Program-made: the position numbers and the translations under genes
Shown here: positions 5,514-12,668 of the stretch, piece by piece
Numbering within the stretch: the stretch's first letter is position 1
How the letters are laid out: each line of letters starts with the position of its first letter
Notes under the pieces: model-generated
Databases searched by the model: none
Seen by the model: only the letters and a program-made list of their open reading frames with translations
What the model was told of the DNA's origin: nothing
Assembly (NCBI GenBank): GCA_947038745.1
Contig: CAMQXE010000012.1
Location: 1 to 13,201, forward strand
Length of the DNA stretch: 13,201 nt
Direction: 5' to 3'
Origin: an uncultured Propionibacteriaceae bacterium
Lineage (GTDB): Bacteria > Actinomycetota > Actinomycetes > Propionibacteriales > Propionibacteriaceae

Positions 5514-7375
5514 CGTGCTTGTCCTTCCAGAATGGCGCAGATGTCGTCAGCAAGTTCAGTGGAGTTAATCGGTAGCCCCCGAACACGCGAGTAAGAGATT
5601 GCGTCGATAAGGAACTTTGAGCGGATGATCATGGCGAGCTGGCCGCTGTTCATTTCAGGGATAATGACCTTTTGATACGACGAAACTACGTCACCGGTAT
5701 TACTGGGTAACGGCGCGATATGGCGTAGGTGCGCATGTGCGACATTGAAACCACGCTTGCGGCAGTTACGTACAGCTTCGAGCGCTGGGCCATAGGTTGA
5801 ACCCCAGCCAAGGACAAGCACTTCTGCTTCGCCGCTTGGGTCGTCTACGGATAGCTCTGCGATAGTTTTAGCGACCGCATCCACCTTGGCCTGGCGTAGC
5901 GCTGTCATCACTTCATGGTTAGCTGGATCGTAGGAAATGGTGCCTATGCCGTCAGCCTTTTCCAAACCACCTAGACGATGTTCCAGCCCAGGAGTGCCAG
6001 GAATTGCCATTGCCCGCGCTAGCGTTTCAGGGTCACGCAGATATGGATGGAATATGGGCTGGCCTGCGCCGTCTACAGCGTTGGCTTGGGTAGTGAAGTT
6101 TGTCTGGATTGGGGGAAGCTCATCGAGCTCTGGGACCCGCCAGGGCTCGGCTCCGTTGCCAAGATATCCATCAGTAAGCAAGATGACGGGGGTGCGGTAT
6201 GTAATCGCGATACGGCAGGCTTCAACAGCGGCATCGAAGCAATCCGACGGCGACTTCGCTGCGACAACAGGTAGCGGTGCCTCACCATTGCGTCCGTACA
6301 TGGCTTGGAGCAGGTCTGCTTGTTCAGTTTTAGTGGGCATACCAGTGGAGGGGCCAGCGCGCTGCACATCGACGATGACAAGTGGGAGTTCCATCATGAC
6401 GGCCAAGCCAATAGCTTCACCTTTTAGCGCCAGTCCTGGGCCAGACGTCGTGGTAACCCCAAGATTGCCAGCGAAGGATGCTCCAATTGCTGAGCAGATT
6501 CCAGCGATCTCGTCCTCGGCTTGGAATGCAATGATGCCAAACTCCTTGTGCTTGGCGAGTTCATGGAGGATGTCAGTTGCAGGGGTGATGGGGTATGAGC
6601 CCAAGAACAGGGGGAGGTTTGCTTGCTGCGCACCCGCAATTAAGCCCAGTGCCGTGGCCTGGTTGCCAGTGATCTGGCGGTAACGTCCAGGGGCCATGGG
6701 GGCAGGATCGATGTGGTACTGGACGGCAAAATCTTCGGTCGTTTCACCGTAGTGGTAGCCAGCCATGAAGGCAGCTTTATTCGATTCCGCGATCTCGGGC
6801 TTGTTCTTGAACTTGGCGTTAAGGAACTCCAGCGTTGCCTCAGTGGGGCGATCAAAAAGCCAGGTAAGTAGGCCTAGTGCGTACATGTTCTTGGCGCGCG
6901 ATGCATTCTTGCGGGTCAGGCCGAAAGATTCGACCGACTTCACCGTCATCGCGGTCAGATCAAGGGCATGGACGTGGTAGCCCTCTAGCTCGTCGCCTTC
7001 AAGGGGATTAGTGCTGAAACCAACTTTGGTGAGGTTGCGAGACGTGAAATCTGCGGTATCAACGATCAGCAAGCCGCCTCTTGGCAAGTCCTTGAGGTTA
7101 GCTTTCAACGCGGCTGGGTTCATCGCAACCAAGACATCAGGAGCGTCGCCGGGGGTCGCAATATCGGTTGAGGCGAAATTGACTTGAAAACTGGACACGC
7201 CCGGCACAGTGCCTTGTGGTGCACGGATTTCAGCCGGGTAGTTAGGCAGGGTCGAGATGTCGTTACCAGCGGCGGCTGCGTCAGAGGTGAACCGGTCGCC
7301 GGTAAGTTGCATACCGTCGCCAGAATCGCCTGCGAACCGAATGACGACTCTGTCACGCGTGGTTAGATCGGCCAC
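5510..7375 (-). CDS. korA: 2-oxoacid:ferredoxin oxidoreductase alpha subunit, gamma-alpha fusion (KorA)
   Basis: A 621-residue subunit. The N-terminal part is the gamma domain (GDSGDGM at residues 16-22 with this start). The alpha (pyrimidine-binding) domain begins near residue 235 with YPITP at 261-265, the signature loop for 2-oxoacid recognition, and continues with TTSGPG (309-314) and RAGPSTGMPTKTEQAD (339-354). I chose the GTG at 7375 because AAGGAGGG (7382-7389) stands seven bases before it; an in-frame TTG at 7411 would run through that ribosome site and adds twelve residues unlike the family. It is first in a two-gene operon with korB. No ferredoxin gene is nearby, so the electron acceptor must be encoded elsewhere. 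The enzyme would let a facultative anaerobe bypass an NAD-linked 2-oxoglutarate dehydrogenase. Confidence 0.92.
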   Translation of the reverse strand: MADLTTRDRVVIRFAGDSGDGMQLTGDRFTSDAAAAGNDISTLPNYPAEIRAPQGTVPGVSSFQVNFASTDIATPGDAPDVLVAMNPAALKANLKDLPRGGLLIVDTADFTSRNLTKVGFSTNPLEGDELEGYHVHALDLTAMTVKSVESFGLTRKNASRAKNMYALGLLTWLFDRPTEATLEFLNAKFKNKPEIAESNKAAFMAGYHYGETTEDFAVQYHIDPAPMAPGRYRQITGNQATALGLIAGAQQANLPLFLGSYPITPATDILHELAKHKEFGIIAFQAEDEIAGICSAIGASFAGNLGVTTTSGPGLALKGEAIGLAVMMELPLVIVDVQRAGPSTGMPTKTEQADLLQAMYGRNGEAPLPVVAAKSPSDCFDAAVEACRIAITYRTPVILLTDGYLGNGAEPWRVPELDELPPIQTNFTTQANAVDGAGQPIFHPYLRDPETLARAMAIPGTPGLEHRLGGLEKADGIGTISYDPANHEVMTALRQAKVDAVAKTIAELSVDDPSGEAEVLVLGWGSTYGPALEAVRNCRKRGFNVAHAHLRHIAPLPSNTGDVVSSYQKVIIPEMNSGQLAMIIRSKFLIDAISYSRVRGLPINSTELADDICAILEGQAR

Positions 7376-7410
7376 GTTCGGCCCTCCTTCATCAGGGTTA
7401 GCTAGTCGCA

Positions 7411-7438
7411 ATCTTATGACCTACGCCACAAATTCAAA
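7411..7438 (-). promoter_or_regulatory. Candidate korAB promoter
   Basis: On the minus strand TTTGAA (7438-7433) and TAAGAT (7416-7411) are separated by 16 bases, giving a leader of about 30 bases that contains the strong ribosome site before the GTG. The match to a housekeeping sigma promoter is fair at -10 and weak at -35. Confidence 0.4.
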
Positions 7439-7483
7439 GTGCTGGGGCTGAACCGTCTCACAATCGTGATCTAGTAACGCGGG

Positions 7484-7489
7484 TAGGCT
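7484..7489 (+). promoter_or_regulatory. Candidate -10 element of the mptB-like gene
   Basis: TAGGCT ends seven bases before the GTG at 7497, and no Shine-Dalgarno sequence lies between them, so a leaderless or nearly leaderless mRNA is suggested. No good -35 is seen. The region is shared with the divergent korA promoter. Confidence 0.35.
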
Positions 7490-7496
7490 TACGTAG

Positions 7497-8963
7497 GTGA
7501 ATTTCTTTCGACGAGTAACCGCCGCTCTCCGAGATGTTTCTGGTGCGCTCGTCGATGCGCTCAAAGTGGGGTGGGTCTGGGCTGGCATGGGAGCCTCGCT
7601 GCTCTTGGTGCTTGGGACTATTACCCCGGCCTATCTTCCACAGAACTCTCCATGGTGGCCGCCAGCACGAGCTCTGAAGCTAGACTCTCGCCCAGTCAAG
7701 ATCATCGGTACACTGCTCATGCTCGTGGGGGTATCGCTGCTGACTCAATCATGGCTGGCTATCCGAACATTGGTTTATACCAAGGTGCGACATTGGGCGG
7801 TGCTGGGCTGGTGGAGTCTGCCGCTGCTCTTTGCCCCTCCGATCTTTTCCCACGATGCTTACTCCTATGCGGCGCAAGGCTGGCTTGTTCGCAATGGCAT
7901 TAACCCGTATCAAAATGGCCCTGGCGTGCTTCCGGGGGCTTTCGCTGATCAGTCCCCGTGGGTCTGGCGGTTCACCCCGACGCCCTATGGCCCGCTGTCG
8001 CTAGAAATTCAGCATGGCATCGTCAATCTTTTGGGTGCGGACCCATATTGGTCAGCGGTTGCCATGCGTTTACCGGCGCTGCTTGGCGTGGTCTTGATTG
8101 TGCTCCTGGTACCCCGAATCGCAACCTGGATGGGGATCGATCCAGCTTTTGCAGCCTGGTTTGCCACTCTCAACCCCATCCTCATCACCGATTTTGTTGG
8201 TGGTGCCCATAACGACGCATTGATGACGGGAATCGTCGTCCTTGCGTTGTGGTTAGCCACGCTGGACTGGTGGTTGTTGGGAGCCTTCGTCGTAGGAGTT
8301 GCAGCGGCGATTAAACAGCCAGCTTTCCTGGCTGCCTGGGCTCTACCATTCATCGGGTATTCCCTGGACTGGCGTCGTTGGCAGAGTGTTTTACAGGCCT
8401 TGGCAAGAGCATTTATTAGTTGTGCGGTCGCTATCGGGGCATTTGTATTGATCTCACTGATGACCGGTTTCGATTTTGGCTGGAAGAACGCTATTGGGGT
8501 TCCAGGCTCAGTGATCACTGTCTCGCCATTTACCACTTTGGGTCTGATCTTGGGTGCTATTGCGACTCAATCAACGGATCTTTCTCTGTTTAAACCGTAC
8601 CTGCGTTATTCCCGTCTGGCTGGCATGATCGTGACGGTCGCCGCTATCGGGTATCTGTCGTTGAGGATGTCGCATAAGAAGCCTATAAAAGCATTGTCGT
8701 GGAGCTTCCTGGCGGCTGCTTTTGGCGGCCCGGCGCTCCACGGCTGGTATGTCCTCTGGGGCGGGGTGCTGCTGCCGCTTGCGGAGCCTAGCGAGCGGGT
8801 TATCAAGATCGCAACCTGGATCAGTGTGGGCTTGTTGTCCTATGCCGCGATCAATATGGCGTGGAGAAATGGGGCGATTGCACTAGGCATAGCCTTCGTC
8901 GCTCCGTTAGCGTGGCAGGTATCACATCATTTTCACTCGACGAAAGCACAGGTGTCAGCATGA
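7497..8963 (+). CDS. mptB: MptB-type polyprenol-phosphomannose-dependent alpha-1,6-mannosyltransferase
   Basis: A 488-residue GT-C glycosyltransferase with a dozen or so hydrophobic spans, so an integral membrane protein. Early hydrophobic segments fall at about 25-43, 68-87 and 100-116. They are followed by the external catalytic loop with SHDAYSYAAQGWL (118-130; Asp120 is the likely catalytic residue), NPYQNGP (136-142) and PTPYGPL (161-167). This block is characteristic of the MptA/MptB family, which uses polyprenyl-phosphate mannose to extend the alpha-1,6-mannan backbone of lipomannan-type glycolipids on the outer face of the membrane. MptB is favoured over MptA by overall resemblance, not by a decisive residue. 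The GTG start has no ribosome site but a nearby -10 hexamer. The stop codon overlaps the next gene as ATGA. The rest of the lipoglycan pathway is not in the window. Confidence 0.8.
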   Translation: MNFFRRVTAALRDVSGALVDALKVGWVWAGMGASLLLVLGTITPAYLPQNSPWWPPARALKLDSRPVKIIGTLLMLVGVSLLTQSWLAIRTLVYTKVRHWAVLGWWSLPLLFAPPIFSHDAYSYAAQGWLVRNGINPYQNGPGVLPGAFADQSPWVWRFTPTPYGPLSLEIQHGIVNLLGADPYWSAVAMRLPALLGVVLIVLLVPRIATWMGIDPAFAAWFATLNPILITDFVGGAHNDALMTGIVVLALWLATLDWWLLGAFVVGVAAAIKQPAFLAAWALPFIGYSLDWRRWQSVLQALARAFISCAVAIGAFVLISLMTGFDFGWKNAIGVPGSVITVSPFTTLGLILGAIATQSTDLSLFKPYLRYSRLAGMIVTVAAIGYLSLRMSHKKPIKALSWSFLAAAFGGPALHGWYVLWGGVLLPLAEPSERVIKIATWISVGLLSYAAINMAWRNGAIALGIAFVAPLAWQVSHHFHSTKAQVSA

Positions 8964-9916
8964 TTGAGTTGCAGCCCAGCCCAATGACGGAGGATGTTCT
9001 TCTCGGCGTTGAGGGTGGTGTTGGCTATCTGGTACTCAACCGTCCGCGTCCGATCAACAGTTTGACGACGTCAATGTGCCAGGCCATAGCTGCTGCGCTC
9101 AGCGCATGGGAGCACGATGCTCTCGTCACATCAGTAGATCTGACCGGCGTTGGTCGCGGGCTTTGTGCGGGCGGTGACGTTGTCATGGTGCGACAGTCAT
9201 TCCTCGACGGTGAGCCAGAGCGGGGGCTGGATTTCTTCCGTACTGAATACGCGATGGACGCCCAGATCGCGCATTACCCCAAGCCAGTTACGGTGCATCA
9301 GCATGGCTTCGTCATGGGTGGCGGGCTAGGCATTTCTGCGCATGCGTCGAAGCGGATCATTTCCACCGATGCGAGGATCGCGATGCCAGAGACAATTATC
9401 GGTTTCTTCCCCGACGTGGGCGTCTGTTGGGAGTTGGCTAAGGCTCCCGGTGAGCTAGGCAAACATATTGCGGTGACGGGTATCCAGGTGGGGGCTGCTG
9501 ATGCAGTGCTCCTTGGCCTTGCTGATGAGATTGACGGTGACGAGGTCGCGCCACCGGTACTAGAAGACGCTGACTGGATTCGGGAGTGCTACGCCGGTAC
9601 GGACGCTGCTGCCATCATTGCGCGGCTTGAAGCGTCGCTAGTCCCGGCCGCACAGGAAGCCGCGGCGCTCATTCGGCAGCGTTCGCCGCTATCGGTGTGG
9701 GTGGCGATTGAGGCAATTGAGCGGGCTCGTGCCATGAGCACCATTGACGAGGTCTTTGCTCAGGACTTGGCGCTGACTCGCGCTACTGTGACGAACTCAG
9801 ACTTCTGCGAGGGAGTTCGGGCGCAGCTTGTCGATAAGGATAGGAACCCGAGCTGGCGCCATGCTCGGATTGAGGATGTTGATCCAGCTTTGGTGCAGGA
9901 GATGTTCTTAGCCTGA
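8960..9916 (+). CDS. 3-hydroxyisobutyryl-CoA hydrolase-like protein (enoyl-CoA hydratase/isomerase family)
   Basis: A 318-residue crotonase-fold protein. Family motifs are CAGGD at 69-73 and MGGGLG at 119-124 (oxyanion hole), then AMPETIIGFFPDVG at 141-154, whose Glu144 and Asp152 match the catalytic acidic positions of 3-hydroxyisobutyryl-CoA hydrolase rather than a true hydratase. The C-terminal block DFCEGVRAQLVDKDRNPSW is the other hallmark of this subfamily. The known reaction is release of 3-hydroxyisobutyrate from its CoA ester in valine breakdown. It is slightly shorter than typical members of about 350 residues. The ATG overlaps the mptB stop by ATGA with no strong ribosome site, so it is probably translated by coupling. 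A second ATG at 8984 is possible. No other valine pathway genes are nearby, so the in vivo substrate is uncertain. Confidence 0.85.
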   Translation: MIELQPSPMTEDVLLGVEGGVGYLVLNRPRPINSLTTSMCQAIAAALSAWEHDALVTSVDLTGVGRGLCAGGDVVMVRQSFLDGEPERGLDFFRTEYAMDAQIAHYPKPVTVHQHGFVMGGGLGISAHASKRIISTDARIAMPETIIGFFPDVGVCWELAKAPGELGKHIAVTGIQVGAADAVLLGLADEIDGDEVAPPVLEDADWIRECYAGTDAAAIIARLEASLVPAAQEAAALIRQRSPLSVWVAIEAIERARAMSTIDEVFAQDLALTRATVTNSDFCEGVRAQLVDKDRNPSWRHARIEDVDPALVQEMFLA

Positions 9917-9930
9917 GGCTACAAGCCTGG

Positions 9931-10731
9931 TTAAGACAGGTCGTAGTCAATCACGACGGGCGCATGGTCGCTTGTGCGCTCGTCGTAGGTTGCGGCCCGG
10001 TCTACGCCTCCGCTGATGGCTTTATCGGCTAGTCCTTTTGTGGCGAGGTGATAGTCAATCCGCCAGCCGACATCCTTGGTGAAAGCCTGGCCACGCCACG
10101 ACCACCAAGAGTAGGGGCCGTGGGTGTCAGGGTTTAACTGGCGTAAGACGTCTACTAGTTTGCGTGGGCCGATCTGGGTGGTGAGCCACTCGCGTTCCTC
10201 AGGTAGAAAACCTTCCATCTTGGTGTTCTGCTTGTAATTGGTGACGTCATAAATCTGGTGAGCGATATTGAGGTCACCCATGAGTAAGAACTCACGTCCG
10301 CTTTCCTTCGCTGCGGTTCGCGCTTTCGGCAGATACTTTTCGATACTGTGCATGAAGCGCATCTTGCGATCGTATTTGGCTTGGTCTGCGTCTTTTGTAG
10401 CGCCTTTGGGGAGATAGAGCGAAGCGATGGTCAGCCCTGGGAAGTCAGCTTCGATGTAGCGGCCCTCATGGTCAAATTCAATACTTCCAAACCCATGGCG
10501 GACGGCTTCTGGTTCTTCGCGCGACACGATGGCTACGCCATTGCGGCCAGGGATATCGCCTTGGTTATAGGCCACCTGCCAGCCCGCAAAGATCATTTCG
10601 GGGATGAGATCTTTCGGGCAGCGCATCTCTTGGATAGCCACGATGTCGCAGTCGCGGTCTTTTAGCCAGACGTCAAAACCCCGCTTGTGCGCGGCGCGAA
10701 TGCCATTGACGTTTACGGTTGCGATGCGCAT
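9931..10731 (-). CDS. xth: Exodeoxyribonuclease III
   Basis: A 266-residue Mg-dependent AP endonuclease and 3'-5' exonuclease of the ExoIII/APE1 family, acting in base excision repair. Conserved residues are visible in order: Asn7 and Asn9 (TVNVNGIRA), Glu35 (AIQEMR), Tyr106 (SLYLPKG), Asp153 and Asn155 (MGDLNIAH), Asp226 (GWRIDYH) and the catalytic pair Asp255-His256 (TSDHAPV). The ATG has AAGGA at suitable distance (GGAAGGAACGTA). Length is normal for bacterial Xth. Its stop is 14 bases from the stop of the convergent hydrolase gene, with only a five-pair hairpin between them. It follows the GNAT gene by 81 bases on the same strand and may be read from it or from its own promoter. Confidence 0.95.
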   Translation of the reverse strand: MRIATVNVNGIRAAHKRGFDVWLKDRDCDIVAIQEMRCPKDLIPEMIFAGWQVAYNQGDIPGRNGVAIVSREEPEAVRHGFGSIEFDHEGRYIEADFPGLTIASLYLPKGATKDADQAKYDRKMRFMHSIEKYLPKARTAAKESGREFLLMGDLNIAHQIYDVTNYKQNTKMEGFLPEEREWLTTQIGPRKLVDVLRQLNPDTHGPYSWWSWRGQAFTKDVGWRIDYHLATKGLADKAISGGVDRAATYDERTSDHAPVVIDYDLS

Positions 10732-10812
10732 TACGTTCCTTCCAGGGAAGTTTGTCTAGCCATGAAATATGCCATAGGAAATAACAGGTATGGCTCGGTT
10801 GCCACATTTTGG

Positions 10813-11805
10813 CTAGTGTCCGCTTGGCTCAGTAATAGTTTTGAGATAGTGCTTGTAGTAAGCCGTCGTCTCGAAACCTAGAAGATCAAAAGCCATGAGG
10901 AGTTCAGTATCAGTACTTTGATGGAATGAGCGCACTCGCTTTATTTCAGGGAATGAGCAGGAAAGCTCTGCCAGGCTACGCAAGATAAATGCAGCGTGTA
11001 GTGTTTGGGCATTAAGGGAATGATTGCTAAAAGCAGTGCTTAATTCAGCTATAGCTTGTCCGCCGGAATATTCAACGTGAATCCAGCCGCAAATTTGATG
11101 GTTTACTTTGGCTCGTAGCAGCATCGTCAATACCTGGACTCCAGCCCCGATAGCTGCTTGGAAGGTCGCGTTAATTTCAGCGGCGGTGGTGGCTTGAAAA
11201 CGCTCATCTGCGCGCATATACCGTTCGGCTAGTTCTGCAAGCCACTCAGTAGGCGGTTCGCCCCAGCAAGCTTGAATTACATAGTCCAAGAAAGGCCCTA
11301 AGCTCAAATCAGTGTTCTGCTGGGTGAGGGGCAAGGTAATGTCTTGGCGCAGCACGATGGAATCTTGACGGAAACCTCGCCGTAGCATGAAGCGAGAGTC
11401 GCGGTTGTCGCGATGTGAGCGACTAGAAATATCGCCGGCAATAACGGTTCTGCCATGTTCGCGGGCTTGGATTTCTGCAGTATCGGCTAAGATTCGGCCG
11501 AAGCCGTACCCTTGCAACGACTCATCAACGCAGATGTAAATCTCTGCTAGATCTACATCATGGTATTGCGGGTAGATAGTTTCCATTACCGCGGCAATAT
11601 CGCCAGAAGTAGTATTGCGATAAGCGAAGTAATGGACTTCATTTTGTGGAGAGCGGGCGGCTAACCGAAACTCTCCAGGCCCATGTAACTGGGCTAGATC
11701 GCCCCATTCAGTGATATTGAAGCGATGTATGGCATTGACATAGGTGATCAAATCTTCGTCGTTATCGACGTTGACTTCGTGTAATTCGTAGTCTTTTGGA
11801 AGCAC
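10813..11805 (-). CDS. Tandem GNAT-family N-acetyltransferase
   Basis: A 330-residue protein with two GNAT-like halves. The N-terminal half carries the acetyl-CoA loop at 93-106 (SLQGYGFGRIL, with Gln98, Gly101 and Gly103) after a beta strand AEIYICVD, then a typical helix and the LRRGFRQ ending. The C-terminal half (about 225-325) has the ending AFDLLGFETTAYYKHY, which resembles the x-x-LGF motif of a second GNAT domain, but no clear acetyl-CoA loop, so it is probably degenerate. I chose the GTG at 11805 because AAGGAG (11811-11816) stands five bases upstream; the in-frame TTG at 11838 has no ribosome site. The substrate is unknown. Some actinobacterial tandem GNATs make mycothiol, but nothing here identifies this one as MshD. 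Confidence 0.75.
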   Translation of the reverse strand: MLPKDYELHEVNVDNDEDLITYVNAIHRFNITEWGDLAQLHGPGEFRLAARSPQNEVHYFAYRNTTSGDIAAVMETIYPQYHDVDLAEIYICVDESLQGYGFGRILADTAEIQAREHGRTVIAGDISSRSHRDNRDSRFMLRRGFRQDSIVLRQDITLPLTQQNTDLSLGPFLDYVIQACWGEPPTEWLAELAERYMRADERFQATTAAEINATFQAAIGAGVQVLTMLLRAKVNHQICGWIHVEYSGGQAIAELSTAFSNHSLNAQTLHAAFILRSLAELSCSFPEIKRVRSFHQSTDTELLMAFDLLGFETTAYYKHYLKTITEPSGH

Positions 11806-11878
11806 CTGGGCTCCTTTTGTCGCCTCATAAGGGATCAATGCCTGAAGCGATTCTATGAGGTGGTCTTTGCTGTGGAAA

Positions 11879-11921
11879 TAGGCGCAGCAGGATTGTTATA
11901 TTCGCAGCCCTGCTGCGCCTA
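11879..11921 (-). terminator. Inverted repeat behind yajQ, probable terminator
   Basis: TAGGCGCAGCAGG (11879-11891) and CCTGCTGCGCCTA (11909-11921) are perfect 13-bp complements around a 17-base AT-rich loop, seven bases after the yajQ stop. On the minus strand it is followed by TTTCC, a short T run. The long loop is unusual for an intrinsic terminator. The loop also contains CGCAGC, which could pair with part of the right arm, so alternative folds exist. Confidence 0.55.
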
Positions 11922-11927
11922 GATATG

Positions 11928-12419
11928 TCAGCGGTAATTGGTGAATTGCACGTCGAAATCGAAGTCGGCACCGGTGATGAGTCGCTGCACAGCTTGAAGA
12001 TCATCGCGGCTCTTGGAACTGACGCGCAGTTCCTCGCCTTGAATCTGGGATTTTGCACCCTTGGGGCCCTCGTCACGAATCAGCTTGCTGATCTTTTTGG
12101 CATTCTCTTGGGAGATGCCATTTTGCATGTCAGCGCTCATCTTGAACGTTTTTCCCGAGGGCTTGGGATCAGTGGCATGAATCGATTTCAATGAAACGCC
12201 GCGGCGGACCAGCTTGGATTGGAACACGTCATAGACGGCCTTAACACGCTCTTCAGAGCTAGCTTCCATAGCGATCGTGTCGCCAGACCAGGCGATGCTG
12301 GCTTCGGTTCCCTTGAAATCGAAGCGCTGAGAAACTTCGCGAGCGGCCTGGTTTAGGGCATTATCGACCTCTTGGCGGTCGGTCTTACTCACAATGTCGA
12401 ATGAGCTGTCGCCAGCCAT
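11928..12419 (-). CDS. yajQ: YajQ family nucleotide-binding protein (UPF0234)
   Basis: A 163-residue cytosolic protein with the family opening [31 protein letters not shown] in the first third, [15 protein letters not shown] in the middle and an ending of the [11 protein letters not shown] type. Length matches the family norm, with two ferredoxin-like halves. Members bind nucleic acid or nucleotides, and a Xanthomonas homologue binds cyclic di-GMP and controls transcription; whether that holds in actinobacteria is not shown by the sequence. AAGGAG lies just upstream of the ATG. It is divergent from tRNA-Tyr and is followed by its own inverted repeat, so it looks monocistronic. Confidence 0.93.
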   Translation of the reverse strand: MAGDSSFDIVSKTDRQEVDNALNQAAREVSQRFDFKGTEASIAWSGDTIAMEASSEERVKAVYDVFQSKLVRRGVSLKSIHATDPKPSGKTFKMSADMQNGISQENAKKISKLIRDEGPKGAKSQIQGEELRVSSKSRDDLQAVQRLITGADFDFDVQFTNYR

Positions 12420-12435
12420 GGGACTCCTTCCTTAA

Positions 12436-12441
12436 AACCTA
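12436..12441 (-). promoter_or_regulatory. Candidate -10 element of yajQ
   Basis: The minus strand reads TAGGTT 16 bases before the yajQ ATG, giving an expected leader of about ten bases that holds the ribosome site. No clear -35 is seen. The hexamer resembles those found before three other transcripts in the window. Confidence 0.3.
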
Positions 12442-12491
12442 GTGATCATTGTGCCCGACATGGCGAAACATTGCTGGTTGTTATAACCGAG

Positions 12492-12521
12492 TGGACGAAT
12501 GCCTAAAAATCTTGTTAGGCT
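12492..12521 (+). promoter_or_regulatory. Candidate tRNA-Tyr promoter
   Basis: TGGACG (12492-12497) and TAGGCT (12516-12521) are 18 bases apart and precede the mature tRNA 5' end by 13 bases. The start would fall near 12528, leaving a short leader for RNase P to remove. The match to a housekeeping promoter is moderate. Confidence 0.4.
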
Positions 12522-12534
12522 TATCCGGCACCAC

Positions 12535-12616
12535 GGCAGGTTGCCCGAGCGGCCAAAGGGAGCGGTCTGTAAAACCGTCGGCATTGCCTTCGAAGGTCCG
12601 AATCCTTCACCTGCCA
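12535..12616 (+). tRNA. tRNA-Tyr (anticodon GTA)
   Basis: A class II tRNA of 82 bases. The acceptor stem is GGCAGGT (12535-12541) with ACCTGCC (12609-12615) and discriminator A at 12616. The D stem is CCC/GGG (12544-12546 and 12558-12560). The anticodon stem GCGGT/ACCGT encloses the loop CTGTAAA, with anticodon GTA at 12569-12571. The long variable arm (12579-12591) forms GGC/GCC, as expected for bacterial tRNA-Tyr. The T arm is GAAGG/CCTTC (12592-12596 and 12604-12608) with loop TCCGAAT. CCA is not encoded (CGC follows), so it must be added by the CCA-adding enzyme. Confidence 0.97.
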
Positions 12617-12619
12617 CGC

Positions 12620-12655
12620 AAAGACCCCCAGATCGTATGGATCTGGGGGTCTTTT
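12620..12655. terminator. Bidirectional intrinsic terminator of tRNA-Tyr and deoD
   Basis: The 14-bp perfect stem pairs 12620-12633 with 12641-12654 around the seven-base loop CGTATGG. It is G/C-rich in the middle (five C:G pairs in a row) and flanked by AAAG on the left and CTTTT on the right, so both strands end the hairpin with a T run. It starts four bases after the tRNA and lies 14 bases beyond the deoD stop. Confidence 0.92.
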
Positions 12656-12668
12656 ATTATTCGTGGTC

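Noticed and set aside
5937..6683. A 248-codon plus-strand open frame inside korA
   Set aside because: It is antisense to the conserved alpha domain, its composition is biased to Ser/Pro/Arg as expected for a shadow frame, and no start signals precede it.
7376..7411. Upstream in-frame TTG start for korA
   Set aside because: It would translate the strong AAGGAGGG ribosome site, and the added residues do not resemble the family.
7458..7469. TCAC-N4-GTGA palindrome in the korA/mptB intergenic region as an operator
   Set aside because: Four-base half-sites occur often by chance, and the order is opposite to the GTGA-N6-TCAC layout of CRP-type sites.
8861..8959. Upstream in-frame GTG start for the hydrolase gene
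   Set aside because: It would overlap mptB by about 100 bases, has no ribosome site and adds residues unlike the crotonase family; the ATGA overlap at 8960 is more natural.
9916..9928. AGGCT-ACA-AGCCT hairpin as a terminator between the hydrolase and xth
   Set aside because: Only five pairs and no T tract; too weak to call.
10771..10794. GCCATA/TATGGC inverted repeat between GNAT and xth
   Set aside because: Six pairs around a 12-base loop with no T run; it could be chance.
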